From: a virus
Reading direction: 5' to 3' (one strand)
DNA length: 33,812 nucleotides
IMG/VR virus record: IMGVR_UViG_3300044844_000303
Span: 1 to 33,812 of that record
The stretch's first letter is position 1. Each line of letters starts with the position of its first letter. This document shows, one piece after another, positions 1-7,824 of this stretch. A program made the translations under genes and the position numbers. The notes below the pieces were generated by a model that worked only from the letters and a program-made list of their open reading frames with translations, ran no database searches and was not told the origin of the DNA.

Positions 1-176
1 CCGTCATCAAAAACAAATCGTTCGCCATCGCTTGAAAACTTTTGAACGTGTTTGGACAACGCCGCGAACACTCGTTGTTCGGTGGCCGGCAATGAATCGA
101 AAAACGATTGATTGGCCGCCGAAACGGTCCGGTCCTGTTTTCGAATTATGGCAATGACGTTGTCATCGAATTCCAT
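1..176 (-). CDS. MuF-type minor head protein, N-terminal fragment (second copy, cut by contig end)
   Basis: This is the first 58 codons of the minor head protein that is complete at 32101-33735. The ATG is at 174-176, and the reading frame runs off the left edge of the window. Compared with the full copy it carries two conservative amino acid changes (Ala instead of Ser at residue 20, Ser instead of Thr at residue 24) and two silent changes (the Arg17 and Ala21 codons). It is the same gene seen twice because the contig closes on itself, not a paralogue. The portal stop codon lies 9 bases upstream of this start, so the two genes are adjacent in one operon. Confidence 0.9.
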   Translation of the reverse strand, partial: MEFDDNVIAIIRKQDRTVSAANQSFFDSLPATEQRVFAALSKHVQKFSSDGERFVFDD

Positions 177-253
177 GTGGTTGGTTTACGTTGTTTGAAT
201 CAATTGGGTCGTCAAATATGAATCAATGATTGGTTGGATTCGTTTGTCCAATT
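1..253. repeat. Terminal direct repeat, left copy
   Basis: The first 253 bases recur at 33560-33812 with a constant offset of 33,559. The copies match except for six substitutions at 107, 114, 117, 118, 119 and 129. The repeat lies inside two genes (the start of the MuF gene and the end of the portal gene), so it is best read as assembly overlap of a circular or circularly permuted genome, not as a packaged terminal repeat. Confidence 0.95.
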
Positions 254-1871
254 CTGCGAATATTTCGCCCAATGGTTTTTCCAAAAATTCCGTTCCAAAT
301 TCGGCCGTGATGGACGTCAATGTTTTGTAGGCAAACAACGAACGAATCAAATCGTCACGTTTGATGGAACCGGCGGCCAACAACATTTGTTTGTCTTTTG
401 TGTTCAAATGATAAATGGGGTCGTAACTGACCAACACTTCGACCATTCGCGAAATGGATTTGTTTCCGGAAAAACGCTTCCGGGCCAAATCTTTGGTCGA
501 TTCAACCAAAAACGCAATTGGCGCGTTTTTGTCCGTCAACTTGTTCAATTCATCAATCAAATCGTCTTCGGTCTTCATGCTGAATGAAATCGGTTTGACG
601 ATGACCGGATTCATCGGTTCGGTGACGTTCCGATATTTTTCAATGAACAACAACGATTTGAAAATGATTTCATCAAATATGTTGTTGGATATTTTGGTCA
701 ATTGACTGAATGAATCTTCGCGGTCAATCATTTTGGCCACTCCGGATTGACTTTCGTCAATTACATTCAAATGTAATGATTCTTCGGCCTTTTTGAGTAG
801 GGTTTGCCATGCCTGGCCCGAATATTCAATGATTGAAACATCCGGCGAAATGAAACGAATCATTGGCCCGTTGACGTCGCCATCAACACCCAACGCCGGA
901 TTTGATTTTTCGCGCAAAAACACGCCGAATGGCGAACGTGAAATCACACGTCCGGTTCCTTTGCACATTCCACATGTTTCGTGTTCTTCGGATTCGTGAT
1001 TGTACACAACTCCATCGCGACATCCTTTCGCGTTACATGTTTCCGCAATTTCTTCGCGATACGGGAACGCGGATGTGGTCATGACTGCCGTCCAATCCGA
1101 ATATTGGCGGATTGCCTCGTTGGCAAATGGAACGAACGCGGAAAAATACGAATCAAAGAAATTTTCATCCGTCAAATCGCCGCCCAAAATCACACCCGGA
1201 ATCATTCCGATGTTGTGTTCATAAATGATGACGGTGTCAAATTTTTTGTCAATGGATTGGCCAAATTGAGTGTGTTTGTAAAACGCCGAATCCGTCAACG
1301 TGTAATATACGGCGCCGGTCTTTTGCAATTTGCCATTGACCATGACGTCCGAAAATTCTTCATTGGCTCTCCATGTCAAAAGTCCTGGTTCCAAAACTTT
1401 GATTTGGTCGGACATCAACAACAATGGTTCGACGTCTACTTTGACGGCCGGATTGGTCAACCCTTCGCCAACCGGAATCCAAACCAACCAACCGTTTGGG
1501 TCTTCAATCATTCGGCGAACAACAAACTTTTGGATGTATGAATAAAAATATTGGCCATCCAATTTGTGTTCACTCAAATATGTGTTCAATTCATCCGAAA
1601 CGGAAATTGAAAAATTGGCATTCTGAAAGATTCGGAACAATTTATCAATGGCTCGGTTCATCGAACCTTTTGTGATTGGCTCGTAAATGGCCAAACGATA
1701 TTTTTGGACGTCCGGGTCTTCATTGGGACGACGGGCCGTCAATATTTCTCCGGGGTTTTTTCCGCGCGTGTGAATGAACATGGTGTTCCGAACCTGGTTC
1801 CAATGTTCCCAATTCTTCGGGTGATATTGGTCATTTGCCAACGCGGTTGATATGTTTTCAATTGTCATCAT
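186..1871 (-). CDS. Portal protein
   Basis: Probable portal: the dodecameric ring at the capsid vertex through which DNA is packaged and to which the neck attaches. The product is about 561 residues, a normal portal length, and lies directly upstream of the MuF minor head gene, the standard portal-MuF pairing. Near the middle (residues about 279-303) it carries two Cys pairs, CNAKGC and CGMCKGTG, resembling a DnaJ-type zinc knuckle inserted in the portal fold. The C-terminal third is helical and acidic/amphipathic, as in portal wing and crown regions. The start at 1871 overlaps the upstream stop as ATGATG/TGA; an ATG at 1877 in the same frame is also possible. The family call rests on length, position and general look, without a diagnostic motif. 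The last 68 bases of the gene are repeated at the right end of the window. Confidence 0.75.
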   Translation of the reverse strand: MMTIENISTALANDQYHPKNWEHWNQVRNTMFIHTRGKNPGEILTARRPNEDPDVQKYRLAIYEPITKGSMNRAIDKLFRIFQNANFSISVSDELNTYLSEHKLDGQYFYSYIQKFVVRRMIEDPNGWLVWIPVGEGLTNPAVKVDVEPLLLMSDQIKVLEPGLLTWRANEEFSDVMVNGKLQKTGAVYYTLTDSAFYKHTQFGQSIDKKFDTVIIYEHNIGMIPGVILGGDLTDENFFDSYFSAFVPFANEAIRQYSDWTAVMTTSAFPYREEIAETCNAKGCRDGVVYNHESEEHETCGMCKGTGRVISRSPFGVFLREKSNPALGVDGDVNGPMIRFISPDVSIIEYSGQAWQTLLKKAEESLHLNVIDESQSGVAKMIDREDSFSQLTKISNNIFDEIIFKSLLFIEKYRNVTEPMNPVIVKPISFSMKTEDDLIDELNKLTDKNAPIAFLVESTKDLARKRFSGNKSISRMVEVLVSYDPIYHLNTKDKQMLLAAGSIKRDDLIRSLFAYKTLTSITAEFGTEFLEKPLGEIFAELDKRIQPIIDSYLTTQLIQTT

Positions 1872-2938
1872 TCGCATGTTAGAGATTTGTCACATTCACA
1901 TCGTTCGAATGTGGTTTCCAAAAACCATTGTGAACCAATTTCGTTGTTCTTAGTCACTTCACCTTGAATTTGATATTCGGTTCCGTTGACATATACATCG
2001 CGGCCCGTGAAAATATTGACCAACAATCGAACGAACGGTTCCGGCAAATTCATTGTCCGCAACAACCAGGATTCGCAATATTGCGCGGCGGTTGTTTTCA
2101 ATGTGGTCGAAATCGTTTCTTTTGTGATTGTGAAATTGGTTCGTTCAAAATAACCGGGAACCCTAATTTTATTTGAATATTGGAACGGCGAACCCGAACC
2201 CGAACTAAATGTGTCACCATAAAAGAATCCAAAACAATCCGTTCGCGGATAAATTGATTCAATGACAACCGTTGGTTGATTTGGCGCGCATGGTGACGTT
2301 TTGAATGGCTCCGAACAAAATTCAATTGTTGACGTTGCATCCGGCAAACAATCGTTTGTTGTGGAAAACGTAAACAGGAAATAAAAACATGGTTCCAATC
2401 CGGCGCCCAACATATACGTTTGGATGGCCGACAAATTGAATCGAATCATTTGGATTGGATTGGCAATTTCATTGCCCAAATAATCCGTCGTTAATGAATC
2501 GCCAACATAATGTTCCGGCGCAATGATTGGAAACATTTCTTCGGTGATTTCCAACGGGGTGTCATCACAACACGCGCGAATTTCAAAGGTCGCAAAGGTT
2601 GTAACTCCAGGCGTCAACAAATCGGTTGGCAACCAACCAAAATCACAACCCCTTTGTTCAAAATCACCGGGTTGTTGAAATTGAAAATCAATGGTGTCAC
2701 CTGGTTCAATCGGAATCCAAAATGGGACGTCATTCAAACACAATTTGCAATTCCATGAATCATTGCAATCACACAACACCAATCCATTGGTGGCGATTAA
2801 TGGCGAACAATCTTTGCCACATGAATTTCGGACTTCAGTACACAACACACGCGAATTCGGGTCCGGATATTCACACGGCGTCGTTTGGTCGCAAAAGATT
2901 TGACCATTCGCCAATTGATATGAATTGAACAATTCCAT
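1868..2938 (-). CDS. Cysteine-rich tail/virion protein
   Basis: Not recognised as a named family. The 356-residue product has 21 cysteines, many as CC, CxC or CxxC, spread along a beta-rich, Pro/Thr/Asn-rich chain with no membrane segment or signal peptide. It follows the 1060-residue fibre-like gene and overlaps the portal start by 4 bases, so it is part of the late structural operon. A virion surface or tail-tip role is inferred from position and composition. A TAACTTTG box sits only 4 bases before the ATG (see 2943-2950), which would give a leaderless message if used. The cysteines could bind metal or form disulfides after release from the cell; the sequence alone does not decide. Confidence 0.6.
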   Translation of the reverse strand: MELFNSYQLANGQIFCDQTTPCEYPDPNSRVLCTEVRNSCGKDCSPLIATNGLVLCDCNDSWNCKLCLNDVPFWIPIEPGDTIDFQFQQPGDFEQRGCDFGWLPTDLLTPGVTTFATFEIRACCDDTPLEITEEMFPIIAPEHYVGDSLTTDYLGNEIANPIQMIRFNLSAIQTYMLGAGLEPCFYFLFTFSTTNDCLPDATSTIEFCSEPFKTSPCAPNQPTVVIESIYPRTDCFGFFYGDTFSSGSGSPFQYSNKIRVPGYFERTNFTITKETISTTLKTTAAQYCESWLLRTMNLPEPFVRLLVNIFTGRDVYVNGTEYQIQGEVTKNNEIGSQWFLETTFERCECDKSLTCE

Positions 2939-2942
2939 GTTT

Positions 2943-2950
2943 CAAAGTTA
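2943..2950 (-). promoter_or_regulatory. Possible -7 promoter box (TAACTTTG)
   Basis: The minus strand reads TAACTTTG, matching the Bacteroidota -7 consensus TAnnTTTG, in the 18-base gap between two tail genes. It is only 4 bases from the downstream ATG and no convincing -33 TTTG lies 19-21 bases upstream. The same octamer stands before the gene starting at 28855. This could be a weak leaderless promoter or chance. Confidence 0.3.
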
Positions 2951-2956
2951 CTTAAT

Positions 2957-5900
2957 TTATGGACATAATTGGTTCCCTAATTTAAACACAAACGTTCCGG
3001 TCATGTCCGTTCCGGCGCCCGTTATCATGTTCCAAAATCCGGATGTATCAACGCCCCAAACAAAACTGAATGAACCGGATGTTGAACCGATTGGCAATGT
3101 CAACGATATTGGCCCGGATGGCGCCAACGCTCCAAATCTGAAATCCATTGGACGTGTTGTTGGGACGCTGAATGAATATTCGAAAACATAGGTTGTTCCC
3201 GGAATCGGATAGGTTGTTTCTCCATTCGATGTTCGAACAACCAAGGTTCGGCCACTTGTCACGTTGTTAAATGTTCCGACGATGTCCGGGACACTTGGGT
3301 TGTTGTTGAACGCAATCAATGACGAACCGGAAATTTTATTGTGATTCACAAAGTATTCACAAACGGCCGGCGCTTCGGGACTGCTAATGTATCCGCAAAA
3401 TAAATAACGTTTATTTTCAAACGCGGCGCCGTTCAAAACAACTTGGGCCGTAAACGTAACCGGGTCAAATACGGTGTCTTGCGACAACACCAATGGAATC
3501 GACAATTCGGTGTGGGCGGTTGGTGACGCGATTTCGTCATTTTCTTGAATTACTGAAATTCCGAATGGCTCCGGTTCAATGAAGAAAATGAAATTTCCTT
3601 CGCGGTCCGCCTGGTATGTCAAACGAATGGCGGTGTAATTTGAAAAACAATATGGCGGGTCAATTGGGAACCACAAACCCGTTTCAATGTCCTGGCCTTC
3701 AAATGATACGTTTGTCAATCGTTCTTCAAAACCCGAATTGAATGGTTCAAAACCAATGGCATTAACTTTGAACGCCTTGACAATATTCCAAAACAACGGG
3801 GCGCCAACATCAAATGAAAAATTGAACGTGAATGTGTATTCAAAAAACACATCGGTGTCAATCCATGAATTGGTCATTCCAACCGTTGACGCATAAAAAC
3901 CGCCCAATGGTCCGGCCGGTGTTCGGTTCATGTATGTGTTCGTGTTGGCGGTTGAAACCGAACCCGTGTTGAAAATGCTATTTTCCCAACGAACCCGTCG
4001 GTCCCAAATAACACATTCCAAATTGGTTCCAATTTTAGTCACAACCAAATTGTTGGGTTGCGTAAACCCTCCAGGCAAAGCATTTGTCGCGACGGCTTGG
4101 TGTTGTTCAAATTGAAAAAATGTTGTTTTTCCAATTGATGGAAAATTTTGACGGCGTTTGTAAATATTTAAAGTCACCAACAACAAACGGTCATGCCAAT
4201 CATTGAATTCAAAACCGAAATCGTTCAAACAATTTTCAAATTCTCCGCCGCCAACAATCATTCGGTGTCCAATTCGTTCCTTTCCAACCGGACGAAAACA
4301 TTCGGTGAAATTGTTTTGAAAATATTGGGTAAAATTCGAACTGAAATCCAATTCGCAATCGCAATCCATGTCCGGAATCCGCGTCACCGAAAATGAATTT
4401 GACAAAAATGTGTTGACCATGTTACCGTCGGAACCATAAACAATGGCCGCCATTCGATAGGTTGATGACGGGTTGACGGTTGTTCCAACGGTCAACGAAC
4501 CGGACCATGTTGGTCCGCCTCCGCCGATTGTACCTGGTCGAACCAAATGGTTGTCCAAAACGGCCGTTCCCGAATAGGCACTCACCAACGCCCGTGATGA
4601 ATCCGTCGCCGTTAAAAAATCAACTGAATTGTCGAATCCGGTTTCATCAAACAAATGGAAAACAATATCCGGACGCGCGGTTCCATAAATGGCCGGAACG
4701 TTTATTGAAAAGTTGACCTTTGTTGGTTGAATGCTTGAAAGGTTTGTCACGGTCGCTGAATTTCGCGACAACGTGAAAACAGGGTTTGTGAATTCGGATG
4801 CACTATTTCCAATTCCTAAATTGTAAAATCGTGCTGTGAATGCCGTACATGTTGTCACATTACATGCGAAACTATCGCCATCAACAATTCGGTTCGGGTC
4901 GCGCATGAAAAACGCCCCTTGCAAAAACTTTTGTGAATTGTAAACCGACGGCGTGACATTATTGTAGTCGATGGACGACGACAATGTGTTTTGTTTTAAT
5001 TTCGAAAAATTGTTGAATGTGATATTCGTCAAAAATTGTTCGAAATCTTCAACCATGTAAAACGTCAATTCAATATTGAATCGACCGTCCAATGGTTCCG
5101 TTGGTCTGAAAAACGCGTTGTAATTTCTTAAATTATTCACTTCGGTTCCGGCGCCCAACAATGTCATTGGTTGTGCGACGTAGTCCGGATGTGCTAACGG
5201 AAAATATTGAATATAATATCCAACCGGCAAAGCCGCGTTAATGCCATCAAATGGACTAACACACGCCCCGGTGAACAACGCCGGGTTGAACTGAATGTTC
5301 CACGGCGCCGCCAATGGAAACGCATATTTGAGCGAAAACACAACGGTTTTTTTGTCCAAAAATGACGCCTTATCATATTTGATGTCGGACGCACAAAAAC
5401 CGTCGTATGTGTTCAAATATCCGCTATCCGTTTGGATTTGTATATTTTCACAACACAAACAATCACATATTGATTCAACGGCGCTTCCCGTTGTGTTAAA
5501 ATTTATGCCGCACCATTCCGGTCCACATGAAACAAAATCCGAAACATCCGTTGGCGCCCATGTGACCAAAACCGTTCCGGATGAAGATGGCGGAATCACG
5601 GTTGGCCCTCCGGATTGAATTGGGTCCGGTGTTCCACAACCCGAAAAATCCAAATTGATTGAAACGTCACCGATTGTCGGATTGTTCAATGTGATGGCTT
5701 GGGCGCCAACACTTCCGGTCGGCGTGTCGGTAAAATCAAAAACAACTCCAGGCAATGACCAAAATGTTGACCAATCAACACATTCCATGTTGAATGTCCA
5801 TTCCAAATCGTCGCCATGTTCGACGGTGTTGAATTTACCGTCCCATGTCCCCAATGGCGACGTGACGCCGTCCCAACAAATTTCAATGTCCAATGTGAAT

Positions 5901-6139
5901 GTGTCACCCTCTGCAATAAAAAATGGCCATGAAACGGCGCCGCCATTGATGGCCGTGACCGTTACGGACGCCAAACCCGAACCGGTCAAATCCGTCAAAA
6001 AACCATTGATGTTCAAATTCGAATTGTGAACGTTTTCAAACGTCACGGTCGCGGTTTGGCATGTTTGACAACAATCCAAAAAATTGGTTGGGCCATCCGG
6101 TTGTATGCCACTTACAATATCTATTCGATGTATCGACAT
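2957..6139 (-). CDS. Large beta-rich tail protein with Ig/ASH-like domain (fibre or receptor-binding candidate)
   Basis: This 1060-residue protein probably forms part of the distal tail or a fibre. Residues about 130-230 look like an ASH/Ig-like domain: a motif with FDFTDTPTGSVG, LNNPTIGDVSINLDF and a closing INFNTTGSAVES strand, followed by a CDCLCC cluster. A related domain is present in the protein at 28016-28855. The rest is Asn, Thr, Phe and Gly rich and looks all-beta, with another CDCE cluster near residue 600. There is no transmembrane helix or known catalytic motif. It sits between the tail-tip protein (6151-7824) and the Cys-rich protein, where siphophages usually place tail-tip and receptor-binding proteins. 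A receptor-binding role is inference. Confidence 0.6.
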   Translation of the reverse strand: MSIHRIDIVSGIQPDGPTNFLDCCQTCQTATVTFENVHNSNLNINGFLTDLTGSGLASVTVTAINGGAVSWPFFIAEGDTFTLDIEICWDGVTSPLGTWDGKFNTVEHGDDLEWTFNMECVDWSTFWSLPGVVFDFTDTPTGSVGAQAITLNNPTIGDVSINLDFSGCGTPDPIQSGGPTVIPPSSSGTVLVTWAPTDVSDFVSCGPEWCGINFNTTGSAVESICDCLCCENIQIQTDSGYLNTYDGFCASDIKYDKASFLDKKTVVFSLKYAFPLAAPWNIQFNPALFTGACVSPFDGINAALPVGYYIQYFPLAHPDYVAQPMTLLGAGTEVNNLRNYNAFFRPTEPLDGRFNIELTFYMVEDFEQFLTNITFNNFSKLKQNTLSSSIDYNNVTPSVYNSQKFLQGAFFMRDPNRIVDGDSFACNVTTCTAFTARFYNLGIGNSASEFTNPVFTLSRNSATVTNLSSIQPTKVNFSINVPAIYGTARPDIVFHLFDETGFDNSVDFLTATDSSRALVSAYSGTAVLDNHLVRPGTIGGGGPTWSGSLTVGTTVNPSSTYRMAAIVYGSDGNMVNTFLSNSFSVTRIPDMDCDCELDFSSNFTQYFQNNFTECFRPVGKERIGHRMIVGGGEFENCLNDFGFEFNDWHDRLLLVTLNIYKRRQNFPSIGKTTFFQFEQHQAVATNALPGGFTQPNNLVVTKIGTNLECVIWDRRVRWENSIFNTGSVSTANTNTYMNRTPAGPLGGFYASTVGMTNSWIDTDVFFEYTFTFNFSFDVGAPLFWNIVKAFKVNAIGFEPFNSGFEERLTNVSFEGQDIETGLWFPIDPPYCFSNYTAIRLTYQADREGNFIFFIEPEPFGISVIQENDEIASPTAHTELSIPLVLSQDTVFDPVTFTAQVVLNGAAFENKRYLFCGYISSPEAPAVCEYFVNHNKISGSSLIAFNNNPSVPDIVGTFNNVTSGRTLVVRTSNGETTYPIPGTTYVFEYSFSVPTTRPMDFRFGALAPSGPISLTLPIGSTSGSFSFVWGVDTSGFWNMITGAGTDMTGTFVFKLGNQLCP

Positions 6140-6150
6140 TTTCGTATTTT

Positions 6151-7824
6151 TTAAACGATTCCGGAAACGGCGATGGTCCGTTTTACGAAATCAATTTGCA
6201 ATTCTTTGATTTCTCCAAATTTAATGTTGTTTCCAACTCGCAAACGAATTGATTTTGAAAAATCAATTCCATCAAATTCACCACAACTAAAAGAAAACGT
6301 GAAATTGAAATTGAACAATTTTGTTCCCGGTTCCCTTGGATTGTCAATGTAATGAAACAACGTGTACAAATTGTTTTCGTTATTTTCATTGAATGTCATT
6401 GGGTAGTTGTACAAAAATTCCGGTGCAACGGGTGTCACACCAACCAACAATGGATTTTCAACACCGGGGAAATAAAACGGACGATTAACATCGCCGCCGG
6501 TGAAAGAGGTTGAATATCCGTTTTTTGCCTTTGACATTTCGTTTCCGCTTCCGGAATTCCAAATAATGAATTTGTAATTCGACGCGGTGTGGTTTGACAT
6601 TATGATGTTTCCCCATGTTGAACTAACAAAACCGCCCGATGTAATACCAAATAAAAAACTATTTTGAACGGCTTCTTGCAATACATCCGCACCGGCTCCA
6701 TCATTTCGAAAACGTGTTCGCGACGATTGCAATGTCAACTCCAATGAATCCTTTTGCCTGGGTGAAATTGGCGGCGGATTCCATTCAACAACGTCGTCAT
6801 ACCTTGCGGAAATTTCATTTGAACAAATATCCATCGCGTCTTCGGAATAACGATAAACCCCAAACGCTTTTTGGTCCTTATCAATCCAATTGAAACAAAT
6901 TTGGTTGTCAATGATTCTGCCATCATTCAACAATTGTTCGGCGTCAATCCATTGGGCCGCGTTTGAAAAAAAATCTTTGCGTTCAAAAATCAATGTATTG
7001 CCAACAATCCAATATCGAGCGTTGAATATTGGGTTCAAATGGCGTGTGAAAAATGTATCCAATGTTTCGATTGGCCAATTTTCCGGAATCAATGCCGCAA
7101 TGACATCTCCCGGTTTGTAACCTTTCCGCGTCATTGCTGTAAACAACAATAGGTCATAATAAGGTGACGACGGATTGTTCAAAATGGACGATTGGAAATT
7201 CAAACCACATTTTCGACATACATTGTTTATATATTCACGGGCTAATTCGCTCGGATGATACCAATTGCATTGAATCATACGCGAACGAAAGTTGTCCATG
7301 TATCCAAAAATCAAATTGGTCCCCAATGTCACAACGGTGATGATAAGATTGATTATTCCATAAATGAAAAACAATATTGTATAAATAAACTCCGGACGTG
7401 GTTCGATACAATATCGCATTTTCTTTTTTGGCATAAACAAAAAACCGTCATGGTTGTCCGTTATCAATGTTGATTTGACGCAATTTAACGCGGCCTTTTC
7501 TTCTAACACATTGGCCGAAATCCAACATTCCGGTTCACACCAATCAATCGAATCGCCGGCAATGTATCCGGCAAAAACCAAACGGCCACAACATTCATCG
7601 TAAATTTCAACGTCAACCGTGTTCACAAATCCGTTTGGGTCATCAATCAATATGGGTTTCAATATGGAATAACCGTCATCGTAAAACTGCAATTCGGATG
7701 AATAAGATTTGGCCAATCCGCCATCGTCATCATTTTCACGCCATGTCACGTTGAATTGTTCAACTCCATCGACGCGGCCATTGATGACGGTTCCATTTAA
7801 TTTGATGACAATTGGTGGTTTCAT
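6151..7824 (-). CDS. Distal tail/baseplate-like protein with internal hydrophobic hairpin
   Basis: The gene follows the tape measure, overlapping its stop by 4 bases (ATGA), the usual place for the distal tail or tail-associated protein. The N-terminal 120 residues are beta-rich and contain paired cysteines (CC near 78-79, CEPEC near 96-100). Residues about 146-175 form a very hydrophobic double segment rich in Ile, Leu and Phe, predicted to span a membrane once or twice; this is unusual for a baseplate protein. The remaining part is beta-rich with Trp/Tyr-rich loops. I have seen this layout in flavobacterial siphophage tail genes, but no enzymatic motif is visible. A tail-tip role is inferred from position; the hydrophobic part could help DNA entry through the inner membrane. 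Confidence 0.6.
   Translation of the reverse strand: MKPPIVIKLNGTVINGRVDGVEQFNVTWRENDDDGGLAKSYSSELQFYDDGYSILKPILIDDPNGFVNTVDVEIYDECCGRLVFAGYIAGDSIDWCEPECWISANVLEEKAALNCVKSTLITDNHDGFLFMPKKKMRYCIEPRPEFIYTILFFIYGIINLIITVVTLGTNLIFGYMDNFRSRMIQCNWYHPSELAREYINNVCRKCGLNFQSSILNNPSSPYYDLLLFTAMTRKGYKPGDVIAALIPENWPIETLDTFFTRHLNPIFNARYWIVGNTLIFERKDFFSNAAQWIDAEQLLNDGRIIDNQICFNWIDKDQKAFGVYRYSEDAMDICSNEISARYDDVVEWNPPPISPRQKDSLELTLQSSRTRFRNDGAGADVLQEAVQNSFLFGITSGGFVSSTWGNIIMSNHTASNYKFIIWNSGSGNEMSKAKNGYSTSFTGGDVNRPFYFPGVENPLLVGVTPVAPEFLYNYPMTFNENNENNLYTLFHYIDNPREPGTKLFNFNFTFSFSCGEFDGIDFSKSIRLRVGNNIKFGEIKELQIDFVKRTIAVSGIV

Noticed and set aside
1-253. True packaged terminal repeat
   Set aside because: The repeat lies within coding sequence and its copies differ; assembly overlap of a circular or permuted genome explains it better.
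234-1545. Several plus-strand open frames opposite the portal gene
   Set aside because: They are antisense shadows; no start context, and the minus strand has the coherent gene. The same holds for all other plus-strand frames in the window.
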